Below are positions 43,162-55,347 of a stretch of DNA of 64,000 nt, piece by piece. Numbering within the stretch: position 1 is the stretch's first letter; each line of letters starts with the position of its first letter. The stretch covers positions 16,679,405-16,743,404 of the forward strand of contig NC_092216.1 of assembly GCF_030445035.2 (NCBI RefSeq). Reading direction: 5' to 3'. Made by a program: the position numbers and the translations under genes. The notes beneath the pieces are model-generated. The model had not been told where the DNA came from. It did no database searches and saw only the letters and a program-made list of their open reading frames with translations. This DNA comes from Dasypus novemcinctus. Its lineage: Eukaryota > Chordata > Mammalia > Cingulata > Dasypodidae.

Positions 43162-43267
43162 CGCATTGAGGTGGAGAAAGTGGCCACAGTAGCTGCTGAG
43201 GATAGGGAGAGAAAGAAGAGATATGATGTGGGAGGATTTTCAGGACTTGGAGTTGTCCTGGGTGGTT
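43162..43267 (+). mobile_element. L1 3'-end fragment (sense)
   Basis: The stretch gcattgaggtggagaaagtg to gacttggagttgtcctgggt matches the L1 3' end at about 54285-54385. Confidence 0.6.
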
Positions 43268-43309
43268 ATTACCTTTTTAAAGCCAGCACTCAGCTTCCTT
43301 GAGTTGGTT

Positions 43310-43412
43310 TGATTTATTTTGCTTGTTTTTTGTTTTTCTCAGGAGGCAAGGCAAGGGGAACCCAACGTAGAGCCTCCCATGTGGGAGTTAGGCATTCAAC
43401 CACTTGAATTAT
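43310..43412 (-). mobile_element. Armadillo-type SINE fragment (antisense)
   Basis: The sequence gagcctcccatgtgggagtt followed by aggcattcaaccacttgaat is the reverse complement of the tRNA-like head of the SINE family seen elsewhere in the window. Confidence 0.55.
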
Positions 43413-45628
43413 TGAATTTTGTTTTATAAATACAAGAGTGTGAAATTGCTTATTAAACTAAATAAGTTATAACTAACAATTAAGAATATAAGCTATAGCA
43501 CTACCCAAATTTCAACATCTCTTCACAATGCATGATGATCATGTAATTTTTAGAGTTAGGTATGATACACATTAAATTTTGAAATTTAAATACATAATGG
43601 ACCTAAATTATAAACTGCACAGGTGTTTTGTTTTTAACAAACAGAAAAATGCTGCACTGTATCTGATAAAGGAATAATTCAAGTAACTTCATTAAACTAA
43701 TGGGATTAAAATGCCAATTATAATTTATACAATAAAGAAACTGATTTCACTGCCTATGACACGTGTCACTTTTATATTTTAAACAAAATATGGTTCATTT
43801 GTTTGATTACATGAAGCTTGTTTATAGTCAGCAGTTAAGATGCAATATATCATAAAAACTATTTGAAGTGATTTTGAGAATGATCCAGTGTTAAAATTGT
43901 ACTTGAAAACATGTTTATGCTAACTTACGTGCTACCAAAATTGAAGCTTATTCAACATCCATGATATGAGAAATGAGACTAGAAAGCATAAACAGTATAG
44001 TCACTGCAGTTTGTACATTTGTGTGATAGAAAAAAGTGGTTACATAGAAAATTAAATCAATGGAAAGTGCAAATGTCTGTATTATAAAGATGTAGCAAAT
44101 AGAAGGGAGCCAAATTCAAGTTTTCTATCACTTGAATATTGTGAGAATCTTAGGTGCTGTAATTCATATACTTTCAATTTACAGCACTGACTGCACAAGC
44201 AAGATGAAACAAATGAGAGCTAGTTTAAAAAAGACAAACTAGGAATATAGGAACAGAATACTCAGAATAAATAGTGCTATATCTTATCTAGCAGTTTTTT
44301 AATATGTCAAATATTTACTACCTATGGCCAAGTCAGAAATTAGGAATTTTTGTGAAAGCCACTAATCTATGGGAAATATCAATCTTTCTCCCTTAAAATA
44401 TACTATTACCCTAATTCAAAAGGACAGCCCTGTTGACAAGAGAAATAGACTATTTTTTGAACATGTATATGCCTAAAATTGTTGGAGACAAAATAGTGAA
44501 CCTCACCAGAATTATTCAGTGAGAAAAAAATGAAGGTGAAGAAAAACTCAGGTTTGGAAAAGATTAACAGTTTAACCCATTCTGAAAACTTCTTAATCAT
44601 TAGTTTATTTGTTATTGGAGAAATTAGTCAATATTTTAAAACTTCTTTTAAAAAGTGCTTTTTAAATATAGCTTTCTTTAAAATTCCAAGTTTATCATTT
44701 GGTAGAGAAATGAAAAGTTACTTTACAGATAAAACTCATGTACAATTAATTATATTTCCTCATGAAGTTTCTTAATCAGGGACATTAAATCATAAAGTCT
44801 ATGTTTCTTTATCACTTCTTTTTACTTTCAGACTTCTGTTTAGTACAGATATTATTGAAAGAATCAATATGGACCTGACATGACAAATACCATTTCTTAC
44901 TGGTTCTTTCTCAGCCTCAAAATAATTTTTACCCCAATTTTTCATAAACTGTTCCTTCCTTTCTACAATCTTTCCTCTTTCCTTCCCCTTCCTTTTTGGG
45001 GTGGGAGGTGGGTATCTTTAGTAAACCGAGAGATACACTTTCTGGAATAATCCATGTAGCCACAGAAATGGCTGAACATGGCTGTTCTCTTCAGAATGAC
45101 TAACAGACCTCTCATGTTTTCTTTCTGTTTTCCCCTCCTCTGTGCCCATTTTATTACCTCATCAAATGAGACAAAATGTTTTTTCAAATATAAACAAAGT
45201 GGAATATTAATAATCAATGAGATTCATATCTACTCGAAACTCCAACAACTTCCAGAAAAGAAAATGAGTAGTAGGGTTTTCCAGGCCTTGCAATTATCTA
45301 TGAAATATGATTTAAGCTTTGTGACAATCTTCAAAATAAAGTCAATCACACTGAAACTTATAATCCTAGAAATCAGAAGAGGGAAATGGCATTACACAAA
45401 GACATATCTCAGATTACCCAAATGCTTGTCACATCACATACATTGATAAGGTATAACCAGAAGACTGAAGCATAACCAAGAACCTTATTAAGCTGTTATT
45501 TTAAATAAGTAAATATATCAACCTTTGGTGAACTTTGCATTTCTTAGGTGATTCAAATTATAAATGAGATTTTTTAATGGGACCATTAGTCAACAATTTC
45601 ACTTTGTGAGGAACATACCCACGTTAAC

Positions 45629-46403
45629 CTGCATGCTTTCAGTACTTCTGCTGAACTGGAATATATGGACACAGACACTGATGGTATGATCTGAGAACTA
45701 GGTTTGTAGCTAATTTGAGGGAAATCTGTTTCTTTGTGGCTCTGTGAGTCCTCTACCCCTTCTCCATTGGTTCTATGTAGCTCACAGTGAGGACTATTAA
45801 GGCTGGGAACACTTTGTGTGGTCATCTGCTCAGTTGACTTAGGAGACGGAGTTGCTGTGGAAATGGCTGAAGATGGTGAAGAGGTAACAGAATCGCCAGT
45901 TTTTGTACAAATAGCTGGGAAGATGTTATTTGTCACAGGGTCTGGTATCTACATTGTCACTGGCCTTTCCAATCATCAAGGTGGAAAGCCGAGAATCATC
46001 TGAAATTAGTAAATTTGGTGACATGGAATCTCCATGGTTAGGACTGAAAGAACCATCTGGTATCAGCTGATGAACATGATTAGGATGTTCCTTGACACTG
46101 GCACAGCCATCGGATGACCCTTCACTGTGCCTGCTCTTATCAGGCACTAAGGATGTATTTCTTGACGGCTTGCTGCTCTCTTTGGTAAGAGTAATGACTT
46201 GTTGTACACCTGAGGTAGCCGTGTGAGAGGTGAAAGGACTGAGAGCAGATCCCTCTGTTAATGAATTACTAGGCAGGGTGGAATGTCCCTTCTGATTTTG
46301 AATACTAGTGCTAGCTGATTGGAGATTCTGGGGAGGTCCAGTGAAACAGAGATTGTTCACCATTAGGGTCTGCCAAATGTGAACTCTGATCTCTCTGAAG
46401 CTC
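45629..46403 (-). pseudogene. UTY-like large central exon
   Basis: The acceptor is tttctgtttctttctag just before 46403. The exon ends GCATGCAG at 45629 with a weak donor, gttaac. The frame is open from 46363 to 45926 ([42 protein letters not shown]) and hits TAA at 45926. It continues in another frame from about 45936 ([29 protein letters not shown]). The overlap of the two frames in gacaaataac points to a one-base insertion near 45931. Confidence 0.8.
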
Positions 46404-46629
46404 CTAGAAAGAAACAGAAAGCAAAAATAGGTTTAAAATTTAAATTTTCAACTTTGATTTAAATATTTGAATATTAAAAATCATAACTGAAAAATGAAAA
46501 GAAGAAACACATTCCTATGGTCATTATCATTTAAAGCCAAGGACACAAATCAAAATGAACCAAATCACTGGTCCAAGATATATACATTTAATAAAGGTAA
46601 ACTATATATTCATTAATCTTTAAAAATCA

Positions 46630-46725
46630 TCAAGGGGAACAGGTGAAGCTCAATGTTTGAAATGCCTGCTTTTCTCTAATAAGGTTCTGGGTTCAATCCC
46701 CAGCACCAACTTAAAAAGGAAAATC
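46630..46725 (+). mobile_element. tRNA-derived SINE head with A-rich tail
   Basis: The stretch gaacaggtgaagctcaatgt, followed by gaaatgcctgcttttctcta and gttctgggttcaatccccag, shows tRNA A and B boxes. It is a second SINE subtype, about 95 bp long. Confidence 0.65.
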
Positions 46726-48540
46726 ACCATTAAAACTGTTAAGACAATAGTAATCCTTAATCAAAGGCAAAATTACTAACTCTATGAATATATTTCAAGA
46801 AACAGATTCCACAGATTCCACTCATATGTCTAAAGACACTTGAAATATAGCATCTCTCCACTAAGGATTTATAAAGAGATATAGAGGTAAGTTTCCCCAA
46901 ATTCAGCTAATTAGAGAATATGATCATACTGGAAAAGTATTTTGAGGGAGAAGTTACCATAGTACTGAATTTAGAGGAAAGTTATTTCATGGGATGAATT
47001 ACACAATGAAATAAGATGAATAATTCTGCTTAGATTATAGCCTTAGAGTCACAAACTGCTCTGAGAAGACTTTTATTTTACTGAAAAAGAAAACATATTT
47101 CTCAGCAATAATAATTAAGAAATACGGGGATAGGCAAACAATAATTTAATAGTTTCCACATGATTCTAATAACAACATATCAAAAATAAATACTGTTGAA
47201 AGATTATTTAAACATTAATATATTTTTAAGCTTTCTAGAATATTGGCATACTATATTTAACTTAGATGTTAGAGTTCAGCTATTTTTAAAAATTTGAAAC
47301 AATTCAGTTAATATCCTAGAATAATTTGCTCCAACAACAGTTATTCAGTTAATATTGAGGGATATAGTTATTTTGTACTTTATATCTACAGAAGTTGTAG
47401 GTTTATGGAAAAATCATGCATAACGTAAAGTTTCCATATACACCCCATTATTAACACTTTGCCTTGGAAATGTTAAAATATTATGTTCAGAATATGAAAG
47501 AGAAATTTTAAACCCTAGAGACATTTTAGAATTGTTCTTTTTAAGCTGGTGATTGCTTCAAAGGCAAGGATAAAGTCATTTTACTTACACATGAAAATAA
47601 ATTTGTCAAAGTATAAAATAATAAAAATTTATTTTATAAGCTATTTTAACTTTTGAAGTCAGCCAGGATGCCTGTGAAATACAATTCTATAATTTAAAAA
47701 AACATCTCTGAATACAATGTTTCTAAGTAAAAATATTACTTATGATTAATTTGTTTACTTAAAAATCAGGTATTTTAAAAGAATGAGTAAGAACGCAAAA
47801 GGATGCAATTTGGTTTTTAATTAGTGAATAAGAAAGTAAAGAAATAATTACAGAAATAATTTAACAGTAATTCTTCAGTTGAATAAACTGTTTCCATAAA
47901 ATAAAAATACCAAATACTGTACTCAAATCACATTCAAAATACCACAAAAAAGGGACGTGGGCAGAAAAATTAAAAACCCACTCTTTATCATCATTGTCAA
48001 ACACTGACATCATCAAAATTACAATTCAGAGGTTATCATTTAGCAAGTAAGGAGACAAGTGAAAAAGTAACACTGCTGTTATTTCTTTAGCAAAAAAATA
48101 TTTTAAGGTAGAAAGAGTCCAAAGAAAATCTAAAGCAAAGGAAGACTTGAAAACTGCCTGCAACTTCAAATACATTCCCCAATCTATACAAAGCTCCATA
48201 AGCAGATGACAGTACACTAATGGCACAACCACTTGCTCTCATAATTAGCTGACCACCTATGCACAAACTATGCACAAATGTAAGAAACTCAGGGACCTAT
48301 TTCTAAAAAATAAAATAAAAGGCTAAAACCAAAGAATAGAGATAAAAATTGGTGCATTGTGTAAGGGAGATTTCACAAACACATTTTTGCAAGTTATACA
48401 AGTTACTAAAAAAAAGGAATGGAAGGAATAAATTTCAGAAAAATAAAACCAAAAACACACACAAAGAAAAACACACAAATTGAAAAAACAATTTTAAAGA
48501 CCCAGGATTACAATACAATATTACATACAATAAGCAAAAA
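46726..48540. other. AT-rich intron-like sequence
   Basis: This lies upstream, in gene direction, of the large UTY-like exon. No further exon of the family was found. A fragment resembling an L1 3' end may lie at 47380-47465. Confidence 0.4.
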
Positions 48541-48544
48541 AAAG

Positions 48545-50544
48545 ACTACCATTTAATACATCAAATTCAAACTGCTAAAAGCTGACAGAGGAATATCCAA
48601 AAGCAGCCCAGGAAAATAACTCACCACTTTAAGAGAGTATTTAAAGTATTACTATAACACTTGAGGGTGAAAAGACAGAATGTCTGCTTCCATCACTGTT
48701 AATAAACTTTATACCAAAAGTACTAGAAAAAATTTCAAGGCAAGAAAATGCCATAAAGAATATCCAAAATGGTAAAGAAGCAGATAATGTGATGATTTAT
48801 GCAATTACCACAGAAAACTTCAAACCTACTAAAGCTAATAAATTCAGCAAAATTCTGGGGAACGAGACTTAACAAGTACCCCCTCCCCCCCCCTCCCCTT
48901 CCTCCCCCCCCGTCCCCATATACATATCTAGGAACAATTTAACCAAGGAAATAAAAAGATTTGTACAATCTGAAAGAAAAAAAATGCAAACGAAGAATTC
49001 ATTATTTAGTAATTTTGTCCTTCAAATAGAAAAATGAGTTTAAAATATGCACCAACATAAACTAAAAGAGTCTGGCTTTGTAGCAAGCAATAAAGGGAGA
49101 TTAATAACAGGAAAGAAAGAGAAGCTTGGAGGAGAGTATAGAAGGGAGGACTTCAATGGAGAATGGAAAACCAAAAGATTAAAAAGACAGAAGAAAATAA
49201 GATAAAAGCCAACAATAAAATGGTGGAAGTAAATAATGTTTTATCAATAATATAATTGAATATATGGATTAAACACACAATCAAAAGAAATCGGCTGACA
49301 GAATGGATAAAAAAACATGAGCCATCCATATGCTGTCTATAAGAAACTTAGCTTAGACCCAAAGAAACAGACCATCTGAAGGAGAAAGGTTAGAAAAAGA
49401 TATTCCATGCAAACATCAACCAAAAGAGAGCATGGGCAGTTTTAATGGTGTCAGACAAAAAAAAGACTCTAAATTCAAAAGTGTTATATGACTTAGAAGA
49501 AGGTCATTATATACTAAGAAAAGGACAATCCACCAGGAAGGAGTAACTCATAAATGGCTATGCTGCTAACAAAGGTGTCCCAAAACACATGAGGTAAACT
49601 CTGGCAAAACTTGGCAAAACTGAAGGGAGAAATAGATATCTCTAAAATAATTAGTTGGAGATTTCATGTAACACTCACATCATTAGATAGAAGTACTAGA
49701 CAGAAGATCAACAAGGAAAGAGAGAATTTGAACAATATTATAAACCAGCTGGACCTAACAGACATATACAGAACACTGCATGCCAAATCAGTGGATTAAA
49801 CCAATGTTCACAGATCTTTTTCTCTGAGATAGACCACATAATGGGTCACAAAGGAGGTCTCAATGAAATAAAAGGAATGAAATTATTCAAAGCACCTTGA
49901 AGCTGGAATTAAGTTGGAAATCAGAACTATTTGGGAAGAGAAAATTAAAAAATGTGTGGAGACTAAACAACACACTCCTAAATAGTGGATGAAAGAAAAA
50001 ATTGTAAGGGAAATTAGTAAATATCTTGAGATGAATGAAAATGAGACCAAAACTTCTTTAAAAATTAGTAAAAAAAATTAACTATAGAAAACAAACTTAT
50101 GGGTTACAGCAAAGGCTGAGAGGGAAAATAATAACCCTAAACACTTATATTAAGAAAGAAGAAAAATGAAGAAATCAAGGAAAAAAAGTCATTTGCAATA
50201 GCAATGAAAAGTCTCCAATACCTAAGAACAAATTTAACTAAAGATGTAAATGGCTCTTAGGCAGAAAACTATAAAACCCTGTTAAAGGAAATCAAAAAGA
50301 CCTAAATGGAAGAATATTGCCTGTTCATGCACAGGAAGACTAAACTTCACTAAAAAGTATATCCTACCCTAACTGAGTTACAGATTTAATGCAATCACAA
50401 TAAAAATTACCAAACTATTTTTTACTGAATTGGAAAAGCTATCTGTGGAATTTATTTGGAAGAGCAAGTGGCACCAAGTACCAGAGACATACTGAAAAAG
50501 AAAAACAAAATAGGAGGACTCACACTACCTAATTTAAAAACATA
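48545..50544 (+). mobile_element. L1 fragments (sense), ORF2 endonuclease and reverse transcriptase parts
   Basis: Positions 48720-48850 encode a diverged reverse transcriptase segment (VLEKISRQENAIKNIQNGKE). Positions 49600-49800 encode ORF2 endonuclease-domain sequence ending INQLDLTDIYRTLHAKS. Positions 50190-50540 encode the region after the reverse transcriptase (ENYKTLLKEI, KNKIGGLTLPNLKTY). The order shows that at least two L1 copies are combined. A C-rich run lies at 48881-48912. The last L1 continues at 52187 beyond a mariner insertion. Confidence 0.75.
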
Positions 50545-52186
50545 TTAGGTAAGTGCAAAAGGAATTGCAGTTTTAGACTGTGAATTTTAAATTCTTATAA
50601 CTAGGCTCAGAGAAGGAGATTTGGCTCAACTGATAGGGCATCCACCTACCATATAAGGGGTCAAATGTTCAAACCTAGGGCCTCCTGACCCATGTGGTGA
50701 GCTGGTCTATGCACAGTGCTGATGTGCACAAGGAGTGCCATGCCACACAGGGGTGTCTCCTGCATAGGTGAGCCCCACATGCAAGGAGTGCACCCCTCAA
50801 GGAGAGCCACTCCTTGCAAAAAAGTATAGCCTGCCCAGGAGTGGCACTGCACACACAGAGAGCTGATGCTTCAAGATGACACAACAGAAAGAGACACAGA
50901 TTCCTGGTCCCACTGACAAGAATACAAACACAGACATAAGAACACACAGAAAATGGACACAGAGAGCAGACAACAGGGGGGAGAGGGAGAAATAAAAATA
51001 AAATTTTATTAATCAAAATAGGAACCATTAAAATCAAAACATATTTTGTGAATGAGAAAACAGTTTGTTGAGTCCATAAGCATAAAAATCCATGCTTTGG
51101 ATTCAACAAACTCTGGGAAAGCAGTTTCTGCACTTTGTTGGTTGTGGAAGTGTGTTCCCTGCAAAAGTTGTTGAGATGCTTCCAGAAGTGGCTGGGGAGA
51201 GGTCATGTGATTATGGTTGATGAGGAAATACTTCATAGCCTGATTCATTCAACTTTTGAAGCACTGGTGGTGAGACATGCAGTTGGGCACTGTTATGGAG
51301 AAGAATTGGACCCTTTCTGTTGACCAATGCCAGCTATAGGCATTGCAGTTTTCTGTGCATCTCATCAATCTGCCAAGTATACATCTCAGACGTAAAGGTT
51401 TAGTTGAGATTCAGAAGGCTGTAGTGCATCAGACTGGAAGTAGATCACCAACAATGACCATGACCATTTTTTGATGCAAGTTTGGACTTATGAAGTGCTT
51501 TGGAGCTTCTTCTTGGTCCAACTGCTGAGCTGGTTATCACTGGTTTTTGTATAAAAATCACATTTTGTCATACATCACAATCCGACTGAGGAATGCTTCA
51601 GTGTTGTTCCATAGAATAAAATAAGATGAAAGTTCAAAATGACTTTTTAAAAATTTATTTTGGTCAGCTCATGAGGCACCCACTTATAGAGCTTTTCTGC
51701 CTTTCCAATTTCCTTCAAATGCTCAGTGACCACAGAATGGGCAATTTTGAGTCTTTGGCAACTTCCTATGTAGCTGTAAGAGCGTCAGCTTCAATGACTG
51801 CTCTGAATTGGTCATTGTCAAGTTATGTAGGCTGGCCACTTGCTCCTCATTTTCAAGGCTCTTGTCTCCTCTCCAAAACTTCTTGAGCCACCATTGCACT
51901 GTACGTTCACTAGCAGTTCCTGGACAAATGTGTTGTTGATGTTGTCTCTGCTGCTTTACAAACCATTCTGAACTCACATAAGAAAATTTATCAAATTTGC
52001 TAACATCATTTCCACAGTTTAAAATAAATATAAACAGCAAGTAATAAGTTCTTAGCAAAAAATAAAGTGAGAAATGCACATTAAAATGATGTATGTAACA
52101 TAACCACATTTATTTAAGAATATATGCCAATATCAAATAAGAAACATAAACAATGGAAAACAGTAATTACTTTTGCACCGACCTAA
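50545..52186 (-). mobile_element. Mariner DNA transposon (Hsmar1-like), full length but inactive
   Basis: Terminal inverted repeats are ttaggtaagtgcaaaag at 50545 and the complement of ttacttttgcaccgacctaa at 52186, flanked by TA on both sides (50543-50544 and 52187-52188). L1 ORF2 continues across the two flanks. The minus strand carries transposase remnants: PGTASERTVQWWLKKFWRGD (51850-51920) and, at the C-terminus, FHNQQSAETAFPEFVES and FNGSYFD (51009-51150). Frames are broken repeatedly. Without the inserted SINE the element is about 1.25 kb, the usual mariner length. The motifs are closest to the Hsmar1 (SETMAR-related) group. Confidence 0.88.
50606..50998 (+). mobile_element. Armadillo-type SINE inserted in the mariner element
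   Basis: It has the same family layout as the SINE at 38658: tRNA-like head (gagatttggctcaactgata, gtcaaatgttcaaaccta), a body with gtgccatgccacacagg, and a tail after cagagagcagacaacagggg ending in A-rich sequence. It is nearly complete. Confidence 0.8.
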
Positions 52187-52660
52187 TACTGCAAAGTTAC
52201 AGTGGTCAAAACTGCATGTTATTGGCACAAGGATAGCCTAACTGATCAGTGGAACTGATCTGAGAGTTCTGCTATAGATACATATACATTCAACTGATAT
52301 TTGACAAGGCCACCAAGCCTACTCAACTGGGAGAGAATGGCTTCTTCAACAAACGGTGCTTGTAGAACTGGATATTCATATTCAAAAGATTGAGAGAGAG
52401 GCACTATCTGACACCTTATATAAAATGTGATGGAGGAGGCATGGGAAGAGTTTCACCTGGGGCGTAACTATAAGTCATATAAATGTGTTCAAGTGTTTAT
52501 GGGGCACTGTCATGGTGGGTGGAGATCTACAGGATAACTGAAAGAATATCCAATTCCCATCCTGGGGAGTTCTGCCACAACTTCTAATGGCAGAGCAAGA
52601 ATGCTCAGTACAGTGGCAGGGACTGGTGAAGGAGGAAGGACCATTCTTGGGTCCATGTTG
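52187..52660 (+). mobile_element. L1 ORF2 C-terminal part and 3' end (sense), after the mariner
   Basis: The sequence actgcaaagttacagtggtc, aactgcatgttattggcaca and acggtgcttgtagaactgga continues ORF2 from 50540. The 3' end (cacctggggcgtaactataa, aatgtgttcaagtgtttatg) matches 36045-36290. Confidence 0.7.
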
Positions 52661-52689
52661 ATGATTGTACTATGAATCATTCCTTTTTT

Positions 52690-53571
52690 TTTTTCAGAAA
52701 TGGGTTGTTGTTTTTTCCCTAGTTTTTTTTAAAGATACATAGATCACAAAAAAAGTTACATTAAAAAATATGAGTTTCCTGTATACCCTACACCCATCCC
52801 CCCACTACTTCCTCATCAACAACCTCTTTTATCACTGTGACACATTCATTGCATTTGGTGAATATATTTTGGAGCACTGCTACATTGCATGGATTATAGT
52901 TTATTGTAGCTCACACTCTCCTCCAGGCAATTCAGTGGGATAAAGCAGGATATGTCATGTCCAGCATTTGTCTCTGCAATACCATTCGGGACAACTCCAA
53001 GTCCCAAAAATGCCCCCACATCACATCTCTTCTTTCCCTTCTCAGCCCTCAGCAACTCCTGTGGCCACTGTCTCCACATCAAGGATAAAATTTCTTGCAT
53101 TGTTTGAGTCACAATAGTTCTATAGTAGGATATCAGTAAGCCCACTCTAATCCATATTTTATTCCTCTATCTTGTCAGCCCTTGGATTGTGATGTCCATT
53201 CTACCTCTAAATCTAGAGGGGGCTTAGATTCCACCTGCCTGATGGATGGGATTTTCCTGCTTGCCATGGTAGGCACCCTCGGTTCTCTGGTGTGGTGGTT
53301 ACCCATCTTCACTTTCCTGTTAGCTGACTGGGTAAACCCAATGAGCCAGAGCATAGGTGTTGCAACACTGCTTAGTCTCAGGTCCTAGACAGCACATGCC
53401 AGTCCAGAGAGTCAAGTCTCCTGAGTATTCACCAACCCTACCACCAATGACAGGTTCAATAAAAGTGACAGAAGTTATGACCCCAGTGGGTGATTTTGAG
53501 TCTTTCCTTTGAAATTTAATCTTAGCCAAGTATTGTATTTTACCTAAGAGATACCTCCTGAGAGCCTCATT
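52690..53571 (-). mobile_element. L1 3' UTR (antisense), target of the provirus
   Basis: The stretch from the T-rich start (52684-52740) through aaagttacattaaaaaatat, cctcatcaacaacctctttt and ggacaactccaagtcccaaa is an antisense copy of the L1 3' end found at 29361-29918. The sequence after it to 53571, and probably that at 61087-61550, is the same L1 3' region split by the provirus, although I cannot align the two sides in detail. Confidence 0.6.
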
Positions 53572-53998
53572 TGTGGGAAACAAAGGAATGTTGTTTCCAT
53601 GGAAGCAAGTTACTTTCTGACTACTGGGTCATGCTGTCCCTAGAGATATACCTGCAGGTGGCTAATCTCTCTGGGAAACATAACATTCCAGCAGAATCCA
53701 GACTTGATATCTCAAGTAACCTGGGCAACAAGATTAATGAGTATCTTTGTTTCAATAATATAATAGAACATTATGAGCTTTGGTAACTATCTAATTCACT
53801 GTGCTAGTAAGAATGAGGTAATGGGAATAGTTAGCTAGAATAGTTCCTGCTTCTCACGGCCTGTTGGGGTATATAAGCAAGCCCCTGAGATTAATAAACT
53901 TGTCTAATGAGCTTGAGACTTCAATGCTCACAGATTCCGTGAACCCAATATTTCTTTGCCTTTCATTCCCAATTCTGTTGGGTCCTTTGACTCCAACA
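53572..53998 (+). repeat. 5' LTR of the provirus (427 bp)
   Basis: It starts TGTGGGAAAC and ends CTCCAACA. A TATATAAG promoter lies at 53870-53877 and AATAAA at 53893-53898, so the R region is short. The 3' LTR differs by about 13 bp of net length (a loss near 60727) and a scatter of substitutions. Confidence 0.88.
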
Positions 53999-54000
53999 AG

Positions 54001-54018
54001 TGCTGCCCAATGTGGGGC
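54001..54018 (+). other. Primer-binding site, lysine type
   Basis: The 18 bases tgctgcccaatgtggggc, two bases after the LTR, match the tRNA-Lys(1,2) primer site of the other element with about three substitutions. Confidence 0.75.
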
Positions 54019-54267
54019 CCAAGGCAATAACTTCAGCAGAGATTCTTCCACAACAGTATCAGGAATGCGGAAACAGAAAAGCCTTCTTTAAGGTAAGAGC
54101 ATCAATCAGCAGTAACCTGGGTTTGGCATTGCAGTGTGTTAATATATTTTAATGTTGTTTCCACTAGCATCAGGGTATGGGTAATCAGCCAGGATGCTTG
54201 GAAGAATATTCACAAGTTTTAAAAACACTTTTACCTACAGTTGGCATCACAGTAAAAACAGCAGATT

Positions 54268-54661
54268 CATGACAAAATGTGGCATTGGTGTGGAAAAAGT
54301 GGCCATGGTGGCTGCTGGGTGCAGGGAATGGGAGGAAGAGATGAGATGTGGAGGCATTATTGGGACTTGGAGTTGTCCTGGGTGGTGCTGCAGGGACAAT
54401 TGCCAGACATTGTATGTCCTCCCATGGCCCACTGGATGGAACATGGGAGAGTGTAGGCTATGGTGTGGACAGCTGGCCATGGGGTGCAGCGATGCCCAGA
54501 GATGTATTCACCAGATGCAGCGGATGTTTCATGATGATAGGGGAGAGTGTTACTGTGGGGGGAGTGGTGGGGTGGGGGCAGTGGGGGTGAATGGGGACCT
54601 CATATTTTTTTAATGTTATATTTTCTAAAAAATGAATAAATAAAATTAAATTAAAAAAAAC
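54268..54661 (+). mobile_element. 5'-truncated L1 inserted in the proviral leader
   Basis: An L1 3' end with an A-rich tail (54631-54660) is flanked by the 12-bp direct repeat aaacagcagatt at 54256-54267 and 54662-54673. It separates the primer-binding site from gag and is younger than the provirus. Confidence 0.85.
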
Positions 54662-54673
54662 AAACAGCAGATT

Positions 54674-55347
54674 TACTTGAGCTTTTTGCCTTAGTTCAGA
54701 AACATTGTTACTGGTTTCAGACTCAGGAGTGTAATGTTTGAAATTTGAAACAGTGGAAACATGTAATGAATGCTTTACGAAGAGCATATCAAAAAAGGGA
54801 ATTCATTCCATTATCAGCATGGGCCTTATGCCACCAGATAGTGGCAGCCTTAGATCCTTTACAGTCTAAAGGAGAGAAAGATGAAATTACTATATTTTCT
54901 AAGCCCATAAGTAAATGTGAAATGAAAGAAAGTAAATTGGAACAAGAACAGGAACTTGAGACAAATGGGGAATCATCAGGTTTTTTCCCCCATCCTGATA
55001 TTAACCCTTTCATCAATAAAAGCTCAGTGAAGTGTCCTAATGAAATATATTCTGTGTATCCAGTACAATCCTCTGCACCTACTGAATTGTCTTCTGTTAC
55101 TAAGCCTAAATTAGAAATGTTTTCAGATGTTGCCAATGCTTTGCCTTATGTTAAACAATTATTATCTGCTTTCACTGTAACATTACATGCGATACCACCA
55201 GATACAAAGAATCTGCAAGGGGGTATTGAGTTTCATCCTGAGCCAATATCTTTTAAACTATTGAAAGATTTAAAATGGGTAAAGATACTAAATAAAGTCC
55301 TTGTTAGTGAAATCAGGCTTGTAAGAAAGCGCTCTGTTAAGTGTTAA
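54674..55347 (+). pseudogene. gag: gag 5' remnant of the provirus
   Basis: An open frame from 54745 to 55347 has a matrix-like start (tryptophan- and arginine-containing helices, AWALCHQIVAALDPL) and then a polar linker. It later contains PISFKLLKDLKWV, a motif found at the start of betaretroviral capsid. The frame then diverges and stops, and no nucleocapsid zinc knuckles follow. Only the N-terminal third or so of Gag is left. Confidence 0.65.

Larger units (their letters stand above)
37388..46403 (-). pseudogene. UTY: Decayed UTY/KDM6A-like gene, seven exons with introns retained
   Basis: Seven exons of a KDM6-family histone H3K27 demethylase gene lie on the minus strand in normal order: 45629-46403, 42314-42443, 41545-41650, 40740-40936, 38153-38221, 38007-38071 and 37388-37530. 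They cover the serine/threonine-rich central region up to the start of the JmjC part. Introns are retained, so this is not a retrocopy. Most splice sites survive, but frameshifts in at least three exons and a premature stop in the fourth destroy the reading frame. Substitutions at otherwise conserved sites (for example IWCCESN and VIPDLAG) also show relaxed constraint. Together with the TSPY-like genes this fits a degenerated Y copy (UTY); a duplicated and decayed X copy of KDM6A is the alternative. The TPR exons and the catalytic JmjC exons are not in view. Confidence 0.85.
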
